From NCBI RefSeq assembly GCF_019599405.1, contig NZ_RKLQ01000001.1:372001-436000 (forward strand): a stretch of DNA of 64,000 bases, read 5' to 3'. The stretch is from Haloarcula salinisoli. Its GTDB lineage: Archaea; Halobacteriota; Halobacteria; Halobacteriales; Haloarculaceae. The stretch's first letter is position 1; every line of letters begins with the position of its first letter. Shown here in pieces: positions 15,019-23,014 of this stretch. The notes beneath the pieces are model-generated. The model did no database searches and was not told the origin of the DNA. It saw nothing but the letters and a program-made list of their open reading frames with translations. The position numbers were made by a program, and so were the translations under genes.

Positions 15019-15735
15019 GTGGGCGTCGAGATTAGGGAGTCACCAGTCTCGGACGAGGCCTTCGACGCGATGCAGGAGTTCGTCCACGACTACCTGGCTG
15101 CCAGTGTCGAGAACGAGGACGAGGGCGGCCGGATGCGCTGGTACCCCTGGCACTCGGCGGAGTACCGGTTCAACCATATCCTGAACGTCGTCGACATCTC
15201 GACGACCATCGCCGAGCGGGAGGGCGCAAACGTCGACGTGACGCGGGTGGCGGCCCTGTTCCACGATATCGCGAAACTGGAGGCCGAACAGGACGTCCAC
15301 GCCGAAGCCGGCGCTCGCATCGCTCGGGAGTATCTCAAGACCCACGGTGACTACCCGGAGTCGTTCGTCGAGCAGGTGTGTCGGTCCGTTGAGGACCACT
15401 CCTACCAGGGTGACCTCTCCGATCTCCCCCTGGAGACGCAGTGTCTCATCGAGGCGGATATCCTCGACAAGGTCGGGGCCAACGGGACGGCGCTGATGCT
15501 GTTGCGGATGGGATACGAATCGCGAACGCACATGGACGCCGCCGAGATGGTCGACCGCGTCATCGAACGCGGCGAAGACGCCAGCGAGCGCGTCGAGAGT
15601 GACACCGCCGAGTCGCTGGTCCACCAGCGGCTCAAGCGAACCCGCTGGTTCCAGGAGTGGCTGGAGATGGAAGTCGCCGAGATGGAGGCCGAAGACAGTC
15701 TCGACGACGTGGCGACCGGTATGGGCGATTCCTGA
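15019..15735 (+). CDS. HD-domain metal-dependent phosphohydrolase
   Basis: 238 residues, GTG start with GGAGGTG 5 bp upstream. This is an HD-superfamily hydrolase of the small stand-alone type. The metal ligands are visible as EYRFNHILNV (first His), ALFHDIAK (the HD pair) and later VEDHSY and EADILDK. Such enzymes cleave phosphoester bonds in nucleotides or phosphorylated metabolites; the substrate is not readable from sequence. The C-terminal 60 residues are acidic helices, and WFQEWLEMEVAEMEAE could be a coiled coil. The stop TGA supplies the first base of an inverted-repeat element. Confidence 0.88.
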   Translation: MGVEIRESPVSDEAFDAMQEFVHDYLAASVENEDEGGRMRWYPWHSAEYRFNHILNVVDISTTIAEREGANVDVTRVAALFHDIAKLEAEQDVHAEAGARIAREYLKTHGDYPESFVEQVCRSVEDHSYQGDLSDLPLETQCLIEADILDKVGANGTALMLLRMGYESRTHMDAAEMVDRVIERGEDASERVESDTAESLVHQRLKRTRWFQEWLEMEVAEMEAEDSLDDVATGMGDS

Positions 15736-15814
15736 TACTGGTGGCTGTAAGAACGTGGAGATAATCGGCACCGGGAGGTGCCGAGTTCTCCCGAAATGTT
15801 ACAGCCACCGGTGT
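15735..15814. repeat. Inverted-repeat element, copy A (between convergent genes)
   Basis: The left end ATACTGGTGGCTGTAA (15735-15750) and right end TTACAGCCACCGGTGT (15799-15814) are complementary at 14 of 16 positions. Inside is CGGCACC-GGGA-GGTGCCG, a perfect 7 bp hairpin with a tetraloop. The element starts on the last A of the upstream stop codon and ends 5 bp before the stop of the convergent gene, so it may act as a two-way terminator. Confidence 0.75.
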
Positions 15815-15819
15815 GAGCC

Positions 15820-16521
15820 TCAGACCGCCTGCCAGAGGAAGACCACTCCGAAGCCGGCCAGGAGTGCCCCACTCAGCCACGCGACGACTGGCGCGAGGCG
15901 CTCGACGCGACTCCGGGCGGCGACGATAGTCGCCGGGAACCCCGTTATCCAGATGAGAACACCACCGAACAGCCCCGCGAGCAGCCCCGGGTGGCCGGTT
16001 CGGACGACGAAGAGGCCGGTGAGCGCGGGGCCAACCGCCGGCAGCGGCGCGAGGACGTCGACCTGTCCCGGGTCGAGCAGCCCGACCCCGACGGTCAGCC
16101 AGAACAGCACCTGATACGGGTTGGAAAGCGCCAGCACGAACGCCTTCCGAAAGCCACGACTCTCGTCGGCAGCGGTCGCATCGACCGACGAGAGCGCGGT
16201 GGCATCCTGGACCGCTCCGTAGGCGAAATAGAGCATCAGGAGGCCGCCGCCGGCGACCATCGCCCGCCGGACGGTCGGGGCGTCCTGGACGACGGTGACG
16301 ACGCCGGCCAGCGCGAGCAGGAAGAACGAGAGGTCCGCGACCATCGCGCCTAGCCCGGCCGTGAAACCGGCTCGCCACCCCCGGACAGCGCTCTCCTCGG
16401 CGATGATGGCGTTCATCGGGCCGGGTGGAGCCGCCAGGGCCAGCCCGAAGACGACGCCGCCCAGCATCGTCGTGAGCAGGGCGGGCGCTGGGAGCGACTG
16501 GAGGAGCGGACAGGGATGCAT
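15820..16521 (-). CDS. LysE/RhtB-family amino-acid exporter
   Basis: 233-residue inner-membrane protein with six hydrophobic segments. The family motif PPGPMNAIIAEES lies near residue 32 at the end of the first transmembrane helix, and ALSNPYQVLFWLTVG near 130 matches the second conserved Pro-rich motif. LysE and RhtB proteins export amino acids or small metabolites by proton antiport; the substrate here is unknown. Start at the ATG 16521, with TTTTTC on this strand just upstream. It is convergent with the HD hydrolase. Confidence 0.88.
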   Translation of the reverse strand: MHPCPLLQSLPAPALLTTMLGGVVFGLALAAPPGPMNAIIAEESAVRGWRAGFTAGLGAMVADLSFFLLALAGVVTVVQDAPTVRRAMVAGGGLLMLYFAYGAVQDATALSSVDATAADESRGFRKAFVLALSNPYQVLFWLTVGVGLLDPGQVDVLAPLPAVGPALTGLFVVRTGHPGLLAGLFGGVLIWITGFPATIVAARSRVERLAPVVAWLSGALLAGFGVVFLWQAV

Positions 16522-16561
16522 CTACTGGGTGTGAAAAACGGAGAGAGAAAGACGCCGGAAC

Positions 16562-17452
16562 TTACAGCTTGCCGGCCTTCTGCAGCTTCATCAGGTCCTC
16601 GGTGTCGAGGGTCTCGCCTTCCTTGAACTTCTGGTAGATCTCCTCGGCCTCCTCGCGGGCGGCCTCCTGTTTCTCCTCGCGCTGGCTGCGCTCTTCTTTC
16701 TCCTCTTTCTTGTCGAGTTCGCGCAGGCGCTTCTGGACGCGGACGAAGTCCTCGTGGTGCTGGTCGGCCGCTTCCTGGGCCTCGACGAACTCCTCGTGTT
16801 TCTCGTCGGCGTCGTCACGGATTTCGTCGGCCTCGCGGTAGGCCTCGATCATCTCGTTGTGGTGTTTCTGGGCCTCGTCGGCCAGCTCCGTGACCTTCTG
16901 GTGGTGCTTCGAGGCCTCGGAACGGACCTCTTCGGCCTCCTCCTTGAGCCCCTCGAGGTCACCGCTCTGGTCGAGTTTCTCCTTCTTGCTCTGGAGCTTC
17001 TCGCGCTTGTCCTCGATTTTCTCGATGAGCTCTTTCTCGTCCTCGGAGGAGAGCACCTCGGTCTGCTGCTTGAACTCGAGGTCTTCAATCTCCTCTTTGA
17101 GCTCGTCGACGGACTTGCCCTCGTCGAGCTCGAGGTCGTTTTTGACCTTGTCGACCTTGTCGAACAGCTCGTTGGCCTCGGCGTTGAGCTCGTTGCGCTT
17201 GTCCTTGTGCTCCTGGACCTGCTCGTTGAGCTCGTCGCGCTTCTCGCGGTGTTCCTGGGCCTCGTCGACCTTCTCGCGAGTCTTCGCGTTCAGGTCGTCA
17301 CGGGCGCTGGCCCGCTCGGAGGCCATCTGGTTGAGCTCGTTTCGCCGGTCTCGCAGCTGACCGGCGAGCTTGATGAGCTCGCCCTTCGATTTGTTCTCAA
17401 GATCCTCTTCTGTTACTGCAACGTTTTTTGATTCGTCTATCGAGTCTGCCAT
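16562..17452 (-). CDS. Long coiled-coil protein (archaeal COG1340-type)
   Basis: 296 residues, nearly all heptad-like helices rich in Glu, Lys and Gln, with repeated blocks such as REKRDELNEQVQEHKDKRNEL and a break near residues 165-170 (DQSGDL). The first 20 residues are not coiled coil. It matches a widespread archaeal family of soluble coiled-coil proteins of unknown function. Lysine is unusually common for a halophile protein, reflecting the charged heptads. No membrane segment or enzyme motif is seen. It ends LMKLQKAGKL. Possible roles in chromosome or cell-structure organisation are speculation. Confidence 0.85.
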   Translation of the reverse strand: MADSIDESKNVAVTEEDLENKSKGELIKLAGQLRDRRNELNQMASERASARDDLNAKTREKVDEAQEHREKRDELNEQVQEHKDKRNELNAEANELFDKVDKVKNDLELDEGKSVDELKEEIEDLEFKQQTEVLSSEDEKELIEKIEDKREKLQSKKEKLDQSGDLEGLKEEAEEVRSEASKHHQKVTELADEAQKHHNEMIEAYREADEIRDDADEKHEEFVEAQEAADQHHEDFVRVQKRLRELDKKEEKEERSQREEKQEAAREEAEEIYQKFKEGETLDTEDLMKLQKAGKL

Positions 17453-17565
17453 TGTTGAAACCTCTATGCCATCACCGCTCTCGGACAGGCAGGGATATCG
17501 CTATGGAGGGGCTGGCACCAATAACAAGGGTTCCCTCTCATGTTGGGCGCGGTGCGATACTGCCT

Positions 17566-17581
17566 GAACGCGAAAGCGTTC
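17566..17581. terminator. GNRA-loop hairpin downstream of the GH2-like gene
   Basis: GAACGC-GAAA-GCGTTC is a perfect 6 bp stem closed by a GAAA tetraloop. It lies 118 bp past the stop of the leftward GH2-like gene and 114 bp before the start of the coiled-coil gene. It could end the first transcript or structure the leader of the second. The rest of this 246 bp gap shows nothing else clear. Confidence 0.35.
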
Positions 17582-17698
17582 TGGTACCAACAACTACCGG
17601 CGGACGGGGTTTAACTATTGTGGTGCAACGAATACCGTGGCGACCTCTCACACACCCGTCTACGGGCGCGTGAAGGCTTCACACGGATTCGAGTACGT

Positions 17699-19534
17699 TC
17701 ATCTATCGCCCTCGATACGGTACTCGTTTTTGACAGCTCGCCCCTCGACGGCGGCGGCCAGCGTCAGCTCGTCGCCGGCTTCGAGTGTCAGCGAGCCGAC
17801 CGTCACACGGCCAAAGGCGCCGATGACGCGCTCTTGTTGCTGGCGCTCGCCGTTGTGGTCCCACTCGACGGTGACCGTCCCCCCCGACGGGCGGTCGTGA
17901 CAGGCGACGATGTCGCTCTCGCCGGGCGTCGGGTCAGAGAGGAACACCTGCGTGGGCTGGTAGCTGTCCGAGAGCGTCGCGTAGGCTCGTTTCTCGGTGC
18001 CGTCGGCGGCGAGGACGCCCATCCCGGCGTCGGCCACGTCACGGAGGCTGTCGAGGACGACGACGTCGCTTTCGCGTTGCCGTAACTGCTCGGCGACGGT
18101 CTGGACGATGCGGGCCTGATACGCCTGTGAGTCGGCGGCGTCACCGCTGACGCGACTGTTGTCGAACCCGGTCTCGTCGGTCGGGTCGTCGGTGCCCAGC
18201 GAGCCGGCGCCGAACCCGGCGACCACGTCGCCGACACCGTAGTGGTCACAGAGCCACGCCAGGTCCTCGACCGAGCCGTAGCGCCAGCCGGGGTAGAGCG
18301 TGACGGCGTCGGGGTCGATACCCGGCGGCCCGACGACCGGGACGGTTGGGACACCTTCGACCCGCTCGGCCACCGCCTCGGCGGGCGCCTCGTTGTAGCT
18401 GGCCCGCCAGGCCCGGAACCGATAGCGGAGCCGGTCTAACGTGGTCGACCCCAGGCCGTCGGCGTACGGCTCGACCGGTTCGTCGTGGACCGAGACGCAG
18501 GCCAGGCTCGGATGGTTGCCGATGTGCTCGGTGAACGATTCGGCCAGCTCGCGACCGCGGTCCATGTCGAAGCTGCCGGGGCCCGTAAGCGGCAGGTCCT
18601 GCCAGAGGAGGACGCCGTGCTCGTCACAGGCCTCTGCGACTGCCGGCGGGACCCCTTGCGCGCGGACTCGTACGAGGTTCGCGTTCGCCGCGACGGCCCG
18701 TTCGACGTCCTCGACTGTCGGGTCCAGCAACGTCACGCCGCGGGCGCGGACCCGCTCACCGTTGCATTCGAGGCCCTCGCCCTGGTCGTATGTGACCGAC
18801 CGGAGCCCGGTCGTCAGCGAGTGTTCGGTGTCGCCGAGCTTCGCCCGGACCACGTAGCGGGGCTGGTTCCCGAGGTCGTGGGGCCACCACAGCGACGGGT
18901 CGCGCACGTCGATGGTGCGGGTGACGGTGGTGCCCCCGGCATCGGTCTCGACGCGTTCCCGGTCCATCATGCCGCCGCCCCTGACCTCGCCGGTCGGACG
19001 GATAGAGAACGTGAGTCGGTCGTCTAGCGGTTCCTTCGTCACTACCTCGGCCTCGACGTCGACGGCGGCCCCGCCCTCGGTGAGCCGCGGACGCCCACGC
19101 ATTGCGTGCACGTAGGGGTCCGGATACGTCTCCAGCGAGGCGTCCCACCAGATACCGGGGACGCACCGCTCGGGGGGTAGCTGGTCGGTGTCGTGGAGGC
19201 CGCCAAAGCGGTCCTCGGGGGCCCGACACTCGACTACGAGGCGGTACTCCTCGGCCTCGGGCAGTCGGACCCGAAGCGGCGTGACGTAGCTGTCGGACTC
19301 GGCGACGTGGTCGCCGTTACACCAGACGCGGGTGTGGGCGTAGGCTCCCCTGAGGACCAGTACCACGTGTTCGTCCGCGCCCGTCCGTGGGTCCGCGACA
19401 GTTGTCTCGTAGGCGACGGCGTCGGCGCCGGCAAACGCCGCCGGCCGGCCCGGCACCGAGACCGGCTCCCACGTCTCCGGCGACGGCATCTCGTCGTCCG
19501 GCGCTACCGCCGCGCCGCGCCACGAAAGCGACAT
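17699..19534 (-). CDS. Glycoside hydrolase family 2-like protein
   Basis: 611 residues from MSLSWRGAAVAPDDE. This start is chosen because a TATA-like stretch (TAAAGGATAT on this strand, about 19560-19570) lies about 30 bp upstream, and the longer frame is poorly coding. Residues 1-130 resemble the jelly-roll sugar-binding domain of GH2 enzymes (RGAYAHTRVWCNGDHVAES). A beta-sandwich (VRDPSLWWPHDLGNQPRYVV) and a TIM-barrel region (residues about 260-490: ANANLVRVRAQGVP, VLLWQDLPL) follow. In classical GH2 the acid/base lies in an NE pair; here the equivalent is VHDEP, so activity may differ. No signal peptide. Confidence 0.75.
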   Translation of the reverse strand: MSLSWRGAAVAPDDEMPSPETWEPVSVPGRPAAFAGADAVAYETTVADPRTGADEHVVLVLRGAYAHTRVWCNGDHVAESDSYVTPLRVRLPEAEEYRLVVECRAPEDRFGGLHDTDQLPPERCVPGIWWDASLETYPDPYVHAMRGRPRLTEGGAAVDVEAEVVTKEPLDDRLTFSIRPTGEVRGGGMMDRERVETDAGGTTVTRTIDVRDPSLWWPHDLGNQPRYVVRAKLGDTEHSLTTGLRSVTYDQGEGLECNGERVRARGVTLLDPTVEDVERAVAANANLVRVRAQGVPPAVAEACDEHGVLLWQDLPLTGPGSFDMDRGRELAESFTEHIGNHPSLACVSVHDEPVEPYADGLGSTTLDRLRYRFRAWRASYNEAPAEAVAERVEGVPTVPVVGPPGIDPDAVTLYPGWRYGSVEDLAWLCDHYGVGDVVAGFGAGSLGTDDPTDETGFDNSRVSGDAADSQAYQARIVQTVAEQLRQRESDVVVLDSLRDVADAGMGVLAADGTEKRAYATLSDSYQPTQVFLSDPTPGESDIVACHDRPSGGTVTVEWDHNGERQQQERVIGAFGRVTVGSLTLEAGDELTLAAAVEGRAVKNEYRIEGDR

Positions 19535-19677
19535 ATCATGTGGCCCGTCCCCCGGGGGCATATCCTTTACCCCCGCCCTGCCGGCCCCCGACCGGACCAC
19601 CGGGCCGTTGGCTGTCACTTTCACTTTCACTCCGGGGACGGCTCGGATTAAGGTAGCCCCCGTCCCAAGGAAAGCGT

Positions 19678-19845
19678 ATGATACAGGACCTCTGCGGTGA
19701 GAACACGTGCGACGCCGACGGCTGCGAGCGGGGACTGACCGAGCCACAGCTGGTGTTCGACACCGACGCTGGCCGCCGGGCGGCCTACGAGTGTGCGTGT
19801 GGCGCGGTGACGGTCACCGTCGTCCGGTCCGAGTCGACTCGCTGA
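19678..19845 (+). CDS. 55-residue small cysteine-rich (zinc-type) protein
   Basis: A short gene starting MIQDLCGENTCDADGCERG and ending VVRSESTR. Cysteines at positions 6, 11 and 16, and a CACG pair near 40, could form one zinc site. It reads like the small zinc-finger proteins common in haloarchaea. ATTAAG (19648-19653) lies about 28 bp before the ATG, as for a leaderless mRNA. It is divergent from the GH2-like gene and 39 bp before the DUF371 gene. Function unknown; a nucleic-acid or protein adaptor is likely. Confidence 0.65.
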   Translation: MIQDLCGENTCDADGCERGLTEPQLVFDTDAGRRAAYECACGAVTVTVVRSESTR

Positions 19846-19884
19846 TATCCGTCCGGCTAAGTACGGCCGTCGGAAACGACGGGT

Positions 19885-20307
19885 ATGAGCCACGAGGTCG
19901 TCATCAGTGCGGAAGGCCACGAGCACGTCACAGCCGAACACGCGAGCACGCTCGAAGTCACGAGCGACGATTTCCTCACTCCGGCCGGCGACTGCATCCT
20001 GGGTATCGAGGCCGACACCGTCCCCGCCGACTTCGACGACGCGTTCGTGACCGCCTGCCAGTCCGCCGACGCGACCATCACGGCCACCCTCGAAGCCGAC
20101 GGGCACCGCGTCGTCGTCGAAGGGTCGGGCCATCCGGACCTCTCCTTCGAGAACGACCGCAGCCACGTCCTCCGGACCAGCGACTACGTCGACGACCGGA
20201 CGGTGATGGTCGGGGCCGACGCCGCCGCCGGCGACGTCGACCGCGACCTCGTGGCCGCACTGGCCGACGGCGCCGACCTGACGCTGACCCTTTCCGTCGA
20301 GTCCTGA
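19885..20307 (+). CDS. DUF371 family protein
   Basis: 140-residue beta-rich cytoplasmic protein. ISAEGHEHVTAEHASTLEVT at the N-terminus, the segment GDCILGIEADT and the region EGSGHPDLSF are the conserved core of an archaeal family known as DUF371, whose biochemical role is not established. GCTAAGTAC, about 27 bp upstream, supports this start. It precedes the endonuclease III gene by 32 bp in the same direction, so co-expression is possible although a separate TTTTGC box precedes the latter. Confidence 0.82.
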   Translation: MSHEVVISAEGHEHVTAEHASTLEVTSDDFLTPAGDCILGIEADTVPADFDDAFVTACQSADATITATLEADGHRVVVEGSGHPDLSFENDRSHVLRTSDYVDDRTVMVGADAAAGDVDRDLVAALADGADLTLTLSVES

Positions 20308-20339
20308 CTGTTTTGCCCGTCGCGTCCCTCTCCTCGCAC

Positions 20340-21164
20340 ATGACCGACCCTGAGCCGACGAAGAACATCAGCGGCGGCGAGTCGGGCGGGGGGAGCGAGG
20401 CACGGTTCGACCCGGCCACCGCGGGCACGCGGGCCGAGGCCGTCGTCGACCGGCTCGGCGAGCTGTACTGGACGAAGACCTACGGCGGTCAGGACGCCTT
20501 CGAGTGTCTCGTGCGGACTATCCTCAGCCAGAACACCTCCGATACGGCCAGCCAGCCCGCCCACGACGCGCTGATGGAGCGATACGGCCCTGGCGATGGG
20601 GCCGGTGATGTGGACACGGACCTCGTCGACGCGCTCGCCGACGCGGACCAGCAGACGCTGGCCGAGACGATTCAGCCAGCTGGGCTGTACAACCAGAAGT
20701 CGGCGCGAATCGTCGCGCTGGCCGACGAGATTCGCGAGGAGTTCGGCGGCGAGGCGGGCTTTGACGCCTTCGTCAGGGACGACGACCCCGACGCCGTCCG
20801 GGACCGACTGCTGGAAATGAACGGGGTCGGTCCCAAAACCGCCGACTGTGTCCTCCTCTTTGCCGGCGGCCGTGGCGGTGTCTTTCCCGTCGACACGCAC
20901 GTCCATCGCATCGCCCGGCGGATGGGGCTGGCACCGCCCGACGCCGACCACGAGACGGTCAGGGAGTACATCGAGCGGGACGTGCCCGCCGAGAAGTGTG
21001 GCTTCGGGCACACGGCGATGATACAGTTCGGCCGGGAGTACTGCAAAGCGAGAAAGCCGGCGTGTCTGGACGACCCCGAGGCCTGTCCCCTTGCCGACCG
21101 CTGTGACCAGGTCGGCGTCTACCCAGCGAGTGGGGAGGTCGTCGACCCGTCGGACGCGGCGTGA
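20340..21164 (+). CDS. nth: Endonuclease III (DNA glycosylase/AP lyase)
   Basis: 274-residue base-excision repair enzyme acting on oxidised pyrimidines. The helix-hairpin-helix MNGVGPKTADCVLLF carries the catalytic Lys, and PVDTHVHR carries the catalytic Asp. The C-terminal iron-sulfur motif is CKARKPAC-X6-C-X5-C. The middle spacer is longer than the X2 of E. coli Nth, but all four Cys are present. A Gly/Ser-rich, probably disordered N-terminal tail of about 30 residues precedes the fold. Start 20340 is set by TTTTGC 27 bp upstream; the longer open frame upstream is non-coding. Confidence 0.94.
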   Translation: MTDPEPTKNISGGESGGGSEARFDPATAGTRAEAVVDRLGELYWTKTYGGQDAFECLVRTILSQNTSDTASQPAHDALMERYGPGDGAGDVDTDLVDALADADQQTLAETIQPAGLYNQKSARIVALADEIREEFGGEAGFDAFVRDDDPDAVRDRLLEMNGVGPKTADCVLLFAGGRGGVFPVDTHVHRIARRMGLAPPDADHETVREYIERDVPAEKCGFGHTAMIQFGREYCKARKPACLDDPEACPLADRCDQVGVYPASGEVVDPSDAA

Positions 21165-21165
21165 T

Positions 21166-22203
21166 TTAGCCCCGGTGGCCCCACCGCTCGCCGTCCTCGG
21201 CGTAGCGCGCCGAGACGATGCGGTTGAACTGTTCGTCCGACAGCGAGATGTCGGCCGCCCCGACGTTCTCGTCTAGTTGGTCGACGGTGCGGGCGCCGAC
21301 GATGGGCACACAGGTGATGTCGGGCTGCTCGATGAGCCAGCGCAGCGCGACCTGTGGCGGGGTCGCGTCGAGTTCGTCGGCGACGGCGCGCAGTTCGTCC
21401 AGCACGTGCCAGCCCCGCTCGGAGAGATAGAAGTCCTCGAAGCGGTCCGACAGCGAGCCCCGGGCGCCCTCGGGCCCCTCGAACTTGGTCGGGTCGTCGT
21501 CGTCCGTGCGCTCGTACTTCCCGGTGAGGAAGCCGCCCGCCAGCGGCGAGTACGGACAGACCGCCATGTCCTGGTCGGCGGCGACGTCCAGATAGTCCTT
21601 GATGTCGTCGCGGTAGCCGGCGTGAAAGAGTGGCTGGGTCACCTCGAAGCGTTCGAGCCCCTCGACGTCGCTCTTCCACAGGGCCTTCGTCAGCTGCCAG
21701 GCGGCCATCGTCGACGCGCCGAGATAGTGGACCTTCCCCTCGCGGACGAGGTCGTTCAGCGTCCGCAGCGTCTCGACGATGTCGCTTTCTTCGTCCCAGC
21801 GGTGGATGTAGTAGAGGTCGAGATAGTCCGTATCGAGGCGGTCGAGTGTCCCCTCGATCTGGGCGCGGATGTGCTTGCGACCCAGCCCGGAGTCGTTCGG
21901 ACCGGGCTCGCCCCAGCCGTCGAAGGGGAAGTACACCTTCGAGGCGATGACGACGTCCTCGCGGTCGCGCTCCTCGAGCCACTCGCCGATGTAGCGCTCC
22001 GATTTCCCGTTCGGCGTCCCGTAGACGTTCGCCGTGTCGAAGAAGTTGATGCCGCGCTCCCACGCCGCGTCCAGCAACTCGTGGGCCTGCTCCTTGTCGG
22101 TCTCGACGACGCCGCCGGTCTCCCGGCCAAAGCGCCAGGTCCCGTAACAGAGCTGTGACACCGTCGTCCCGGTCGAACCGAGTCGTGTGTACTCCATAGC
22201 CAC
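21166..22203 (-). CDS. Aldo/keto reductase
   Basis: 345-residue NADPH-type oxidoreductase of the (beta/alpha)8 AKR family. The catalytic tetrad is visible: Asp in FFDTANVYG with its Tyr, Lys in VVIASKVYF, and His in LYYIHRWDEE. The C-terminal cofactor region has VPIVGARTVDQLDEN. It resembles the Kvbeta/YghZ-like branch that reduces aldehydes or ketones; the substrate is unknown. The start is either GTG 22203 or ATG 22197; the GCTTTTTGCC box on this strand is about 28 bp from the GTG. Convergent with nth, with 1 bp between stops. Confidence 0.92.
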   Translation of the reverse strand: MAMEYTRLGSTGTTVSQLCYGTWRFGRETGGVVETDKEQAHELLDAAWERGINFFDTANVYGTPNGKSERYIGEWLEERDREDVVIASKVYFPFDGWGEPGPNDSGLGRKHIRAQIEGTLDRLDTDYLDLYYIHRWDEESDIVETLRTLNDLVREGKVHYLGASTMAAWQLTKALWKSDVEGLERFEVTQPLFHAGYRDDIKDYLDVAADQDMAVCPYSPLAGGFLTGKYERTDDDDPTKFEGPEGARGSLSDRFEDFYLSERGWHVLDELRAVADELDATPPQVALRWLIEQPDITCVPIVGARTVDQLDENVGAADISLSDEQFNRIVSARYAEDGERWGHRG

Positions 22204-22269
22204 CGCAGACGGTCGACGGCAAAAAGCGCTCGCTTGCCTGCAAACCGGGCGGCGGGTGAGTGCGTGCCC

Positions 22270-22557
22270 TCAGCCGCAATCGACGCCCGGCCAGTCGTAG
22301 CCGGCCTCGCTGAGCCCCGTCGCGACCTGTTCGCGGTGGGCGTCCTCGACCGGGCCTTTCGGTTCGACCGCTGCCGTCTCCTCGCTGTAGTCGAACTGGT
22401 AGGATAGCACCACGAAATCGTCGTCCTCGTCGACCCCGGTCAGTTCGACGATGAGTTCGTTGGCGTACGGATACACGGACGTGCCCGTAATTCGGGCGGT
22501 GCCGGAGTCTGTCACGTGTTGGAGGGGGATGCCAACCCGCAGTCGTTCGAGAGGCAT
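22270..22557 (-). CDS. 95-residue protein, last gene of zinc-finger cluster
   Basis: Starts MPLERLRVGIPLQHVTDSG. The pattern is beta-rich (ARITGTSVYPYANELIVELT, DDFVVLSYQFDYSEE) with an acidic composition and a single C-terminal Cys (GVDCG). No known motif is recognised. Its start lies 46 bp inside the preceding small zinc-finger gene on the same strand, and a third gene precedes that one, so all three should be co-transcribed. The longer open frame on this strand up to 22944 is a shadow of the two upstream genes. Confidence 0.65.
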   Translation of the reverse strand: MPLERLRVGIPLQHVTDSGTARITGTSVYPYANELIVELTGVDEDDDFVVLSYQFDYSEETAAVEPKGPVEDAHREQVATGLSEAGYDWPGVDCG

Positions 22558-22676
22558 TCGGTTACGCAGTCGAACTCGCGAGCGCAGTCGAGACAGCGCC
22601 AGCGTGTCACGGAGTGGTCCTCGACAGCGGCGGCGACGATGCGATGGTCGTGGATGCCGAGACCGGTTTCGGTCAT
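22512..22676 (-). CDS. 54-residue zinc-finger protein
   Basis: Starts MTETGLGIHDHRIVAAAVED. The central segment RWRCLDCAREFDCVTECLSN holds a CxxC pair, then CxxxC, with another Cys four residues on. This is enough for one zinc site or even two sharing ligands. The start overlaps the stop of the upstream 113-residue gene (ATGA type), and its 3' end overlaps the start of the 95-residue gene. The packed overlaps on one strand argue that it is a real gene. Function unknown; small zinc proteins of this kind often regulate or bridge others. Confidence 0.65.
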   Translation of the reverse strand: MTETGLGIHDHRIVAAAVEDHSVTRWRCLDCAREFDCVTECLSNDCGLASPSNT

Positions 22677-23014
22677 CGGCTGGCCCTCCCCGGGGCGTCG
22701 AGTGGCCCGTCGGCGATTTGATGGATGTGTTCGTCACACAGCGTCGGCGTCCGGTCTGTGACCTCGTACGTGACTCGTGAGACAAGCTTCGACGCGCTAC
22801 GTTCGACCGACGGCTGCCAGGCGGCCAGCGCGATGTGGCCGTCCCGGTTACAGACCGTACACTGTGACCCGGTCCCGGTGAACCGCTCCAGCGTTCGCCC
22901 GAACTCGTCGAGCTCGCAGTTGCGACAGAAGCCAGCGAGTTCACGGCCCGACAGCACGTCTACGACGGCCCGGTTGTATCCTGCTGGTCGCCCACAACAG
23001 ATGCAATCCATCAT
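22673..23014 (-). CDS. 113-residue protein with multiple CxxC zinc motifs
   Basis: Starts MMDCICCGRPAGYNR; the second Met, at 23011, is an equally good start. Four Cys pairs or partners are visible: CICC near residue 4, CRNC near 30, CTVC near 52, and a late LCDEHIH. This suggests two zinc ribbons followed by a helical C-terminal half. It heads a three-gene cluster with tight overlaps. TATCAG and CTGATA, separated by 12 bp (23029-23052), lie just upstream and could be an operator. Function unknown. Confidence 0.75.
   Translation of the reverse strand: MMDCICCGRPAGYNRAVVDVLSGRELAGFCRNCELDEFGRTLERFTGTGSQCTVCNRDGHIALAAWQPSVERSASKLVSRVTYEVTDRTPTLCDEHIHQIADGPLDAPGRASR

Noticed and set aside
14775-15035. 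86-codon plus frame upstream of the HD gene
   Set aside because: Weak codon bias, overlaps the GTG start of the HD gene, no family; only its last 16 codons may matter as a leader.
17637-17900. 87-codon plus frame after a TTTAACT box
   Set aside because: Most of it is antisense to the GH2-like gene and the second half is shadow sequence.
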